DNA of 13,768 nucleotides. Source: RGIG5612 sp964579345. Its GTDB lineage: Bacteria > Bacillota > Clostridia > Lachnospirales > Lachnospiraceae. The DNA lies in NCBI GenBank assembly GCA_964579345.1, contig CAZOHB010000066.1, positions 1 through 13,768 on the forward strand, written 5' to 3'. Every line of letters begins with the position of its first letter. Positions within the stretch are counted from its first letter, which is position 1. Shown one piece after another: positions 7,850-13,768 of the stretch. Below the pieces are notes generated by a model that made no database searches, was not told the DNA's origin, and saw nothing but the letters and a program-made list of their open reading frames with translations. A program made the translations under genes and the position numbers.

Positions 7850-7905
7850 GCCTATTGCCCTTTCCTTTTATCTCGTCCTCAAATTGCGGACTCCCTTTCC
7901 TTCGA

Positions 7906-8961
7906 CTAATCGTTGCACTTGATCAGAACCTTCGGATACTGTCCGGATAAATGGACTCGAAATGCCTCCTCCGCATCATCGATGGAGAACACCTTCTCGA
8001 TAAACGGTTTCAGATTCAGTTGTGGCAGAACCTGAACTGCGCGAGGAAATGCATACGGTGCCACGATCGTTCCTGTGATCGTCAATTCCTTCTGGTAACA
8101 GTACTGGTACAGATTCAGAGGAAGACAGTAATCCGCAGGGAACATGGCAACGTACAGCAGTTTTCCACCATTTGCCGCGATCATCAGAGGAATCTGTGCA
8201 GCAGGTGCAAAACCGGATGCCTCCACGACAACGTCATATCCCATTCCGTTTGTGATCTTCATGCACTCCTTCACAACATCCTGGGAAGAAGGATCGATCA
8301 CGTGCTCTGCTCCGAGCTGAAGCGCCAGCTCCCTTCGGGAAGCGATCGGCTCGATCAGAGTCAGCGAGGAGGCACCGTTCATCTTCAGGACCTGCAAGGT
8401 CAAAAGTCCGATGGGGCCTCCGCCCTGGATCGCTACCCTGCTTCCAACTTTCATGGCCGCCTTATCGCTGATGCGAACGGCAATCGAGACCGGTTCAAGA
8501 AGACAGGCCTCATCCAGACCGACACTGTCAGGCACTTTCCAGACCTGGCTCTCATCCCAGACCACGTATTCCGACATGCCCGGTGAATCCGCTTCGTCTT
8601 TTGCATGCTGACAAAACTGCGGCTGCCCGTTGTTGCAGTAATAGCAGCTTCCGCAGGCTTTCAGGAAATTGCCTGCCACGCGGTCGCCAACCTTCAGACC
8701 CTTGATCACTGCTTTTTCCCCAAGCGCCTCAACAACACCGGAAACCTCATGTCCCAGTCCAAACGGAACGACCCGCTGAGGAAAGATTCCTCCTGCGATA
8801 TGCGGATCCGAGCCGCAGATGGAACAATAAGCGACGCGGATCTTAACATCCGTCGGCCCCACTTCAAGATCCGGCTGAAGCATCGTTGTTACTTTTCCCC
8901 GCTTCTCCGGATCCGGGTCCTTCATATTTCCGATTTTCGTAACACATACTGTTTTTTTCAT
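7906..8961 (-). CDS. Zinc-dependent medium-chain alcohol/polyol dehydrogenase
   Basis: A 351-residue medium-chain dehydrogenase of the sorbitol/threonine dehydrogenase type, interconverting an alcohol or polyol with a ketone or ketose. Catalytic zinc ligands: Cys49 in CSICGSD, His71-Glu72 in GHE, and Glu156 in LLEPVSI. The structural zinc lobe is complete (Cys103, 106, 109, 117). The Rossmann motif GGGPIG lies at 180-185, and the second strand ends in an acidic residue (LTLIEP), which favours NAD over NADP. The gene starts 9 nt after the stop of the short-chain dehydrogenase, whose TAG stop overlaps the AGGAG ribosome binding site of this gene, a sign of translational coupling. Together with the two transketolase genes downstream it suggests a pathway through a keto sugar or polyol. 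The true substrate is unknown. Confidence 0.9.
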   Translation of the reverse strand: MKKTVCVTKIGNMKDPDPEKRGKVTTMLQPDLEVGPTDVKIRVAYCSICGSDPHIAGGIFPQRVVPFGLGHEVSGVVEALGEKAVIKGLKVGDRVAGNFLKACGSCYYCNNGQPQFCQHAKDEADSPGMSEYVVWDESQVWKVPDSVGLDEACLLEPVSIAVRISDKAAMKVGSRVAIQGGGPIGLLTLQVLKMNGASSLTLIEPIASRRELALQLGAEHVIDPSSQDVVKECMKITNGMGYDVVVEASGFAPAAQIPLMIAANGGKLLYVAMFPADYCLPLNLYQYCYQKELTITGTIVAPYAFPRAVQVLPQLNLKPFIEKVFSIDDAEEAFRVHLSGQYPKVLIKCND

Positions 8962-8970
8962 CAGTCTCTC

Positions 8971-9759
8971 CTACAGCACAGTTGTAAAACCGCCGTCCAC
9001 ATTGATCGTCCATCCGTTAATATAATTGGATGCATCACTTGCAAGAAAAACGGCCGTGCCCATCAGATCATACGCGCAGCCCCAGCGGCCGGCAGAGATA
9101 CGGCTCGTGATCTTGTCATAAAATTCTTTATTGTCACTGATGTCCGTATTAATGGACGTCTTGAAAAATCCCGGAGCGATTGCATTGGTCTGCACATTGT
9201 ATTCGCCGAGTTCATTTGCAAATGTTCTCGTGATACCGACGACCGCATGCTTCGAAGCAACGTACGGCGGACATTTCTTATCTGCCGTAAAGGAGAGTGC
9301 AGACGCAATATTAATGATTTTGCCATGCCGCTGCTCTGCCATGATCTTTCCGACTTCATGGCTCATGTAATAGACCGTATTCATGTTGATCTCGATCACC
9401 TTCTGCCAGTCCTCATCCGGATACTCCAGAAAATCACAGAAGATACCTCTTCCTGCATTGTTCACAAGGATGTCGATTTTCCCGTACGCATCCATACACT
9501 CTTTGATCGCACGTTTGCGGTCGGCATCGACCGTGAGGTCTCCTTTCGAAAAGACGACCCTGCGTCCTTCGTTTTCGATCAGTGTTTTAATTTCTTCCAC
9601 ATCATCTGTAAAATGAGTAATAAAAAGATCCGCACCTGCTTTGGCGAACGCCAGTGCGTAGCCCATCCCGAGGTTCTGGTTTGCACCGGTCACAATCGCG
9701 GTCTTTCCCTCGAGTGAAAAAAGATTCATCGAAAAATCTCTGATATCATGAACTTCCAT
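8971..9759 (-). CDS. KduD-like short-chain dehydrogenase/reductase
   Basis: A classical SDR of 262 residues, resembling 2-dehydro-3-deoxy-D-gluconate 5-dehydrogenase (KduD) and gluconate 5-dehydrogenases, especially in AGRWGCAYDLMGTAVFLAS and NGWTINVDGG. The catalytic tetrad is complete: Asn125, Ser153, Tyr166 and Lys170 (YVASK), with NNAG at 100-103. The glycine-rich motif reads TGANQNLGMG (24-33), with Asn29 where the first Gly of GxG usually stands. ATG 9759 is chosen over Met11 because GGAGGG lies 8 nt before it, while Met11 has no good site. It is the first gene of the SDR, zinc dehydrogenase and transketolase operon, and its promoter carries the box shared with the fusion gene. The role in keto-sugar or sugar-acid redox is inferred from family resemblance and neighbours. 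Confidence 0.9.
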   Translation of the reverse strand: MEVHDIRDFSMNLFSLEGKTAIVTGANQNLGMGYALAFAKAGADLFITHFTDDVEEIKTLIENEGRRVVFSKGDLTVDADRKRAIKECMDAYGKIDILVNNAGRGIFCDFLEYPDEDWQKVIEINMNTVYYMSHEVGKIMAEQRHGKIINIASALSFTADKKCPPYVASKHAVVGITRTFANELGEYNVQTNAIAPGFFKTSINTDISDNKEFYDKITSRISAGRWGCAYDLMGTAVFLASDASNYINGWTINVDGGFTTVL

Positions 9760-9794
9760 GAGACAATCCCTCCACTATTCTTTTTCCTGTCTGA

Positions 9795-9856
9795 ATTATA
9801 CGAAGGAAGGAAACGGAAAATGCGTCTTTTTCATACCTTTAAGTGTCATTTATTAT
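9795..9856 (-). promoter_or_regulatory. Activator-type promoter of the dehydrogenase/transketolase operon with shared box
   Basis: On the minus strand a perfect TATAAT (9800-9795) lacks a recognisable -35 at 16-18 nt. Upstream lie TTTTTC (9827-9832, plus-strand reading) and AGTGTCATT (9842-9850) followed by an ATTAT-type run to 9856. AGTGTCATT ends exactly 41 nt from the -10. The same elements occur at identical spacing before the fusion gene. This is a likely AraC-family activator site, by inference. Confidence 0.7.
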
Positions 9857-9871
9857 TTCCGAAAAACAGCT

Positions 9872-9909
9872 GAAAAAGTAAAGCGGCCGGGAAGGTATCC
9901 TGACCGCTT
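9872..9909 (-). terminator. Rho-independent terminator of the fusion gene
   Basis: Reading on the minus strand, AAGCGG (9909-9904) pairs with CCGCTT (9886-9881), with further GC pairing inside the loop, followed by a run of five T (9877-9873). It lies about 27 nt beyond the stop codon at 9937 and separates the fusion gene from the downstream operon promoter. Confidence 0.75.
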
Positions 9910-9936
9910 CGAGTGGGTAGTTGCTATATTGTTCAG

Positions 9937-11244
9937 TTATTTGAGAACAAATACTTTTTCTTCGATTGGAAGATGTCTTGCTTTCTCCGGTTTGATAAAG
10001 ATACCACCGAAAGGCATCTGTCCGATCAGCTTCCAGGATGCCGGAATGTTGAACCGTTCTGCAACCGCTTCATCGATGATCGGATTATAGTGCTGCAGTG
10101 TAGCTCCCATTTTTTCGACACGGAGTGCCGTCCAGATTGCATACTGCATCATTGCATTGCTGTGTTCTGCCCATACCGGGAAGCTGTCCTTATAAATCGG
10201 GAACGCTTTCTGAAGTCCTTTTACAACATCCATGTCTTCATAATAAAGCAGCGTTCCATGACTGGTCGCAAGCATATTGATCTTATCCTCGGTTGCCTTG
10301 AATCCTTCTTTCGGAGCAACCTTTCTAAGCGTTTCGAGAACGATATTCCAGAAAGCAGCATTTTCTTCACCAAGGAGCAGAACTACCCGGGTTCCCTGAG
10401 AGTTAAAGGAAGACGGCATATTGTCCGCAACCTTCTTCAGAATCTCTATTAACTCATCATCCGGAATCGGAGATTCTGCGCTTGTCACATAGACGGAACG
10501 TCTCATCTTAAGCGCGGTATAGAACTCTACACCTCGGGCCGCTTTGTCCTTCATAAGCTTCGCAACTTCTTTTTCATTGTCTTTTGTCAGCTCACTGTAA
10601 ACCCAGGCTGAATCCATCGGCTTATAGTATTTCTCCATCAGGATGTTGCCGCCTGCTGCAGCATAATCCTTAAGATCTTCGATCATCTGCTCATGCGTGC
10701 CGCCAAACCGGTAAAATGCGAGATAATCATACGGGATCCCATCGCCTGCGCTCGCAGCAGCCTGAAATCTTCTGCAGGAACGGTACGCACGGATCCTTAC
10801 GATTTCCGGCGCATGATGTTCGTTGTACCATTTGTTGAATGTTTTTTCGATTCCCTCTCTCGCATTTGTAAGCGCCATAAAAATATGCTCTTCTTCATCC
10901 TGCGGGCAATCTTTTTCAACGATCGGTGCGATTGCTTTATAAAAGATCACCGTACTTCCCTCTCTGAGTTTCAGCTTTGAAACCGCCTTTTTCATCTTTG
11001 CAGCTTCGCCGTTGAATCCGAAGACAGAGAGATATTTATATTTCGGAAACTGCCCTTTTCTCTGTTCGAAATGACGGAACAGGCGGATTCCATTTCCAAA
11101 TCCCGGAACCTCTTTTATCGGATCAAACTGCGCCCACCAGTCCTTATAAACTGCCTTATCAAGAATATCTTCGTTTGTGTAAATATGCAGCAGATAATCA
11201 TATTGTTTTTCCAGATAACCTTTTGCACCACCAATTTTTCCCAT
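9937..11244 (-). CDS. Tandem ferredoxin-fold (EthD/DABB-like) domains fused to an Frm2-like nitroreductase domain
   Basis: A 435-residue fusion. Residues ~10-110 and ~118-217 are two related halves with the layout of EthD or dimeric alpha/beta-barrel domains; the second has the telling ALTNAREGIEKTFNKWYNEH segment, CRRFQ and YDYLAFYRF, and the first has a parallel RLFRHFE and YKYLSVFGF. A charged linker (about 219-237) leads to a nitroreductase domain (~240-435) with FMN-site RRS (248-250), PSSFNSQ (277-283), WAEHSNAMMQYAIWTAL and GQMPFGG, of the type called Frm2/Hbn1-like. Such enzymes use NAD(P)H and FMN to reduce nitro, quinone or peroxide compounds. No signal peptide is seen. AAGGAG lies 7 nt before ATG 11244. 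It is divergent from the AraC gene. The substrate is unknown, and the same domains are separate genes near 13700. Confidence 0.85.
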   Translation of the reverse strand: MGKIGGAKGYLEKQYDYLLHIYTNEDILDKAVYKDWWAQFDPIKEVPGFGNGIRLFRHFEQRKGQFPKYKYLSVFGFNGEAAKMKKAVSKLKLREGSTVIFYKAIAPIVEKDCPQDEEEHIFMALTNAREGIEKTFNKWYNEHHAPEIVRIRAYRSCRRFQAAASAGDGIPYDYLAFYRFGGTHEQMIEDLKDYAAAGGNILMEKYYKPMDSAWVYSELTKDNEKEVAKLMKDKAARGVEFYTALKMRRSVYVTSAESPIPDDELIEILKKVADNMPSSFNSQGTRVVLLLGEENAAFWNIVLETLRKVAPKEGFKATEDKINMLATSHGTLLYYEDMDVVKGLQKAFPIYKDSFPVWAEHSNAMMQYAIWTALRVEKMGATLQHYNPIIDEAVAERFNIPASWKLIGQMPFGGIFIKPEKARHLPIEEKVFVLK

Positions 11245-11293
11245 AACAGATCTCCTTGTTTTTCAATGATTTGCCTACTCTTCCAATGTCTTA

Positions 11294-11355
11294 ATTATAT
11301 TTTCGCCGCGGATCGGTTTAGGGCATTTTTCTTTGCATTTAGTGTCATTAATTAT
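11294..11355 (-). promoter_or_regulatory. Activator-type promoter of the fusion gene with shared box
   Basis: Minus-strand TATAAT (11299-11294) with no good -35. TTTTTC (11326-11331) and AGTGTCATT (11341-11349) plus an ATTAT run to 11355 precede it, with exactly 41 nt between AGTGTCATT and the -10, as in the operon promoter at 9795-9856. The box also lies upstream of the divergent AraC gene promoter, so it could mediate autoregulation. Confidence 0.7.
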
Positions 11356-11381
11356 GAAAAAACTTATACGGTTTCTTTTCT

Positions 11382-11409
11382 TTGCATCGCCTTCTCCTTT
11401 TGTTACAAT
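11382..11409 (+). promoter_or_regulatory. Promoter of the AraC-family regulator gene
   Basis: Plus-strand TTGCAT (11382-11387), 16-nt spacer, TACAAT (11404-11409). The start codon is at 11445, preceded by GGAGGG (11432-11437). It lies 26 bp from the shared activator box. Confidence 0.65.
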
Positions 11410-11444
11410 AAATATGGCAGGGGTGCTTTATGGAGGGTAGGATA

Positions 11445-13013
11445 ATGTTAAAGGTTTTTTTGCATGTGGATGATCCACAGTATCAAATTGAAAGCTATGG
11501 GGATTATGAGATTATCAGCGCCGAATCTCTTGACGAGTGCTTTATTGCAGCAGCGGAATCCGATTCCGCTGTACTGATTCAGCTGTCTCATCCGATCAGC
11601 CGCGTGCAGGATCTTTTCATGACAATGGAAAACTATGACTCGCTTCCTACGATGCTCGCCTTTTATGTCTACTCCGAGGAAATCGTTATCTACTCTCTTT
11701 CGAACGATGGAAAATTCCGGAACGAACTGACAACCCTTTTTCTTCAGACGATCGGAAAGTCATTTCCGACCGTCTATAATTCCTGGAACGACAAGGATGA
11801 AATCGCTGCAATGTCAAATAAGAAATTGTGTCTGCGTTCCGACCGTCTTCAGGAAGACGATTATCTCGTTGAACTGTTCCGCGGAATCAACAAATATGAA
11901 TTCGATAAACTGAAAACGCTGAAATCTTACGATCTTCGCGAAGGAGGTTATTATCTTTTTGCGTGGTATATCCGGGAACAGTCCGGGCTTGATTATGTCC
12001 ATCACACCTCCCTGAAAAATATCTATTATTTTGTCGGGGGTCTGTTGCAGAAAGAATGTTATGATGTTCTGGCACGTTATTTTGGGGGAGAGGTATTTTA
12101 CGAAGGCCCGCGTCATCTGTATGTTTTGGCAAATGTACCATATCCCCAGTCAAGCGCATTCCACAAAAAGATTTTAAAGGATCTGAGCCGCGATATCGTT
12201 AAGGCAATGGGCACGGCAGATGCACACCGTTACCGCAGCAAATATTTTAAGTCTGCAACACAGGCGGACAAAGCATACAAAGAACTCCACGAACTGCAGG
12301 CAAACACGTTCTTCTATCGTGATGAACCTCTGATCAGTCCGCTTCCGATCAATTCCCAGAAGCAGATCCCTGCTGCTGATACGATCGTGAATACTGTTGG
12401 AAGAATCCGTCACATGATCATCTATGACACATCCAATCCGCAGACGATCGCCTATATTCAGGATCTTTTTCTGAACATTCTGAAACCAAGTATGGACTAC
12501 CAACTGGTCCTGTACTGTTTCAGTGTGATTCTTTCCGCGATTTACGAAAAAATGACCGGCGGCTACCATTTTGCCCCGAATCTGGTCTACAATCTCACAA
12601 CCAACCTGCACCATTCCTATATTGAGATTGAATGCAACAATCTCTGCCGGATGATGCAGCTTCTGCAGTCAGACTCAAAAGTAAATATTCCGACAACAAA
12701 TAATCAGCTGATCAACAAAGCTATCAGTTATATTCAAACCAACTATATGCACGACATTTCCCTGGTCAGTATTTCCCAGCACCTGAATATCAGCAGTGTC
12801 TATATGAGTCAGCTGTTTAAAAAAGAGCTGGGATTAAGCCCGATTAAATATATCATCAACTACCGGATCGACAGGGCTAAATATTTTCTGAAAGAAACCG
12901 ACGAGCCAATCTACAATATCGCAATCAAGGTTGGTTTCTGGGAACCGAAACATTTTTCCAAAACGTTTAAAAGAGTGACCGGAATGACTCCGTCCCAATA
13001 TAAACATCTATAA
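11445..13013 (+). CDS. AraC/XylS-family transcriptional regulator with long novel N-terminal region
   Basis: A 522-residue regulator whose last ~105 residues are a canonical AraC double helix-turn-helix: ISLVSISQHLNISSVYMSQLF (first, with the LFKKELGLSP turn) and IYNIAIKVGFWEPKHFSKTF with the GMTPSQYK ending (second). ATG 11445 is chosen over 11430 because GGAGGG stands 7 nt before it; the upstream ATG lies within the ribosome-binding region. The remaining ~415 residues match no sensor domain I can name. The first ~105 may be a degenerate receiver (KVFLHVDDP at the start, but no phospho-acceptor Asp where VLIQLSHP aligns). The middle resembles the degenerate GGDEF-like part of YesN-type regulators, including LHELQANTFFYRDEPLI. 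It is divergent from the fusion gene and convergent with the second nitroreductase; it is the likely activator of both shared-box promoters. Confidence 0.88.
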   Translation: MLKVFLHVDDPQYQIESYGDYEIISAESLDECFIAAAESDSAVLIQLSHPISRVQDLFMTMENYDSLPTMLAFYVYSEEIVIYSLSNDGKFRNELTTLFLQTIGKSFPTVYNSWNDKDEIAAMSNKKLCLRSDRLQEDDYLVELFRGINKYEFDKLKTLKSYDLREGGYYLFAWYIREQSGLDYVHHTSLKNIYYFVGGLLQKECYDVLARYFGGEVFYEGPRHLYVLANVPYPQSSAFHKKILKDLSRDIVKAMGTADAHRYRSKYFKSATQADKAYKELHELQANTFFYRDEPLISPLPINSQKQIPAADTIVNTVGRIRHMIIYDTSNPQTIAYIQDLFLNILKPSMDYQLVLYCFSVILSAIYEKMTGGYHFAPNLVYNLTTNLHHSYIEIECNNLCRMMQLLQSDSKVNIPTTNNQLINKAISYIQTNYMHDISLVSISQHLNISSVYMSQLFKKELGLSPIKYIINYRIDRAKYFLKETDEPIYNIAIKVGFWEPKHFSKTFKRVTGMTPSQYKHL

Positions 13014-13016
13014 TCT

Positions 13017-13054
13017 AAAGGGTCCTGATTCCGAAATCGAAATCAGGACCCTTT
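13017..13054. terminator. Perfect 14-bp hairpin between regulator and second nitroreductase
   Basis: AAAGGGTCCTGATT (13017-13030), a 10-nt loop, and its exact complement (13041-13054), starting 3 nt after the regulator stop. It lies between convergent genes and can end transcription from both sides; only short T runs (CCCTTT) follow on either strand. Confidence 0.75.
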
Positions 13055-13084
13055 CTCCAGGTCTTTAACAACAGGAGGGCGTAT

Positions 13085-13678
13085 TTATTTTTTTACGATA
13101 ATTTTTTCTTCTACCGGGATATGTTCTTTCTTGTCAGGTTTCACAGCAATGCCGCCGAACGGCATCTGACCGATCATCTTCCAGGAACCCGGGATTTTGA
13201 ACTTCTTTGCAACCGCTTCATCTATGATCGGATTGTAATGCTGCAAGGTTACGCCGAGTCCTTCCACTTCCAGCGCCGTCCAGATTGCAAACTGAAGCAT
13301 CGCACTGCTGTGTTCCGCCCACATCGGGAAGCTGTCCTTATAAATCGGGAACGCTTCCTGAAGATTCTGAACAATATTCTGATCTTCATAAAACAGGATC
13401 GTACCGGTACTTGTACTGAGCATCTCGATTTTTGCCTTTGTGTCTGCAAAGTTTTCTTTCGGCGTCACTTCTTTCAGCGTTTTCAGCACGATCTTCCAGA
13501 AGGCTTCATGATTTTTTCCGAACAAGACCACAACACGTGAAGACTGAGAATTAAAGGAAGAAGGCGCTACGTTTGTGATCCTTTTGATGATTTCTTCAAT
13601 CTTCTCTTCCGGAATCGGACTCTCTTTCGTTGTTACATAAATTGATCTTCTTTTTTCAATTGCCTTGTAAAAATCCAT
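13085..13678 (-). CDS. Frm2-like nitroreductase family protein (stand-alone paralogue)
   Basis: A 197-residue FMN-dependent oxidoreductase of the nitroreductase superfamily, with RRSIYVTT near the N-terminus, PSSFNSQSSR, a WAEHSSAMLQFAIWTAL helix, LQHYNPIIDEAV and GQMPFGG. It aligns without gaps to residues 239-435 of the fusion protein; I count 124 identities in 197 positions, about 63%. AAGGAG lies 5 nt before the start at 13678. It starts 32 nt after the stop of a partial upstream ORF that ends like the ferredoxin-fold part of the fusion, so the two probably form an operon equivalent to the fused gene. Likely NAD(P)H-dependent reduction of an electrophilic or nitro/quinone compound in the cytosol; substrate unknown. 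Confidence 0.9.
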   Translation of the reverse strand: MDFYKAIEKRRSIYVTTKESPIPEEKIEEIIKRITNVAPSSFNSQSSRVVVLFGKNHEAFWKIVLKTLKEVTPKENFADTKAKIEMLSTSTGTILFYEDQNIVQNLQEAFPIYKDSFPMWAEHSSAMLQFAIWTALEVEGLGVTLQHYNPIIDEAVAKKFKIPGSWKMIGQMPFGGIAVKPDKKEHIPVEEKIIVKK

Positions 13679-13710
13679 CTCTTCTCCTTCCGCTTATACA
13701 TTTCAATTAT

Positions 13711-13768
13711 TTATAAAGCACTGTAGACCCATGCAAGATCGTTCAGTTCATAGGCATCCGTTTCCGCG
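13711..13768 (-). CDS. C-terminal end of an ORF resembling the ferredoxin-fold half of the fusion protein (partial)
   Basis: Only the last 19 codons are in the window; the frame ends LNDLAWVYSAL and then TAA at 13713-13711. The fusion protein has KPMDSAWVYSEL (208-219) at the end of its second ferredoxin-fold domain, just before the linker to the nitroreductase domain. The match D-AWVYS-L in the same relative place suggests a stand-alone EthD/DABB-like protein encoded directly upstream of the stand-alone nitroreductase. The fragment is short, so the assignment rests on the motif and the position. Confidence 0.55.
   Translation of the reverse strand, partial: AETDAYELNDLAWVYSAL

Noticed and set aside
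8605..9717. A 370-codon plus-strand frame opposite the two dehydrogenase genes
   Set aside because: It spans the junction of two genes with clear domains on the other strand and has no family features of its own.
11430..11444. ATG 11430 as the start of the AraC regulator
   Set aside because: The next ATG, 15 nt later, has GGAGGG at the correct distance, and the first ATG is immediately followed by that site.
12420..12432. A further ATGACAC occurrence inside the regulator gene
   Set aside because: It is within coding sequence, lacks the second element and has no -10 at the set distance, so it is probably chance.
13065..13084. Plus-strand AGGAGGG near 13074 as the start of a small gene
   Set aside because: No start codon with an open frame follows at a suitable distance; it lies downstream of the nitroreductase stop on the other strand.

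Overview
The window looks like a chromosomal segment of an anaerobic, low-to-mid GC Firmicute, most likely a Clostridia/Lachnospiraceae-type gut bacterium. This is inferred from strong AGGAGG-like ribosome binding sites, TTGACN-17-TATAAT promoters, a KduD-like dehydrogenase, a transketolase split into two subunits, a PepF-like M3 peptidase and a secreted Amidase_3 cell-wall hydrolase. Nearly all genes are on the minus strand. The exceptions are a small acidic orphan gene (5330-5863) and an AraC-family regulator (11445-13013). No tRNA, rRNA, insertion sequence, phage gene or CRISPR array is visible.

Right-to-centre (housekeeping-like): positions 1-1499 hold the N-terminal ~499 codons of a lipoprotein peptide-binding protein of an ABC transporter, cut by the window edge, with its own near-consensus promoter. 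Upstream is an operon of an M3-family oligopeptidase and a four-helix membrane protein (3872 to 1619). Next comes an N-acetylmuramoyl-L-alanine amidase (5067-3955). It is divergent from the acidic orphan gene across a region with two clear promoters and four alternating 9-bp half-sites.

Left (accessory-like, 5990-13768): a minus-strand operon encodes, in transcription order, a KduD-like short-chain dehydrogenase, a zinc-dependent medium-chain dehydrogenase, and the N- and C-terminal halves of a transketolase. Upstream is a 435-residue protein fusing two ferredoxin-fold (EthD/DABB-like) domains to an Frm2-like nitroreductase domain. It is divergent from the large AraC-family regulator. Beyond the regulator lies a second nitroreductase, about 63% identical to the nitroreductase part of the fusion (my count by eye). 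It is preceded by the last residues of another ORF that ends in the same D-AWVYS-L motif as the ferredoxin-fold half of the fusion. The domains are therefore fused at one locus and separate genes at the other.

The most notable signal is regulatory. The promoter of the dehydrogenase/transketolase operon and that of the fusion gene share a box (AGTGTCATT, then TTTTTC) placed exactly 41 nt upstream of a perfect TATAAT, and both lack a recognisable -35. This is the layout expected for an AraC-type activator that overlaps or replaces the -35, and the adjacent AraC gene is the natural candidate. I infer a single inducible regulon joining a sugar/polyol-type redox and two-carbon-transfer pathway to a flavin reductase fused to EthD-like domains. 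Its substrate cannot be read from the sequence.
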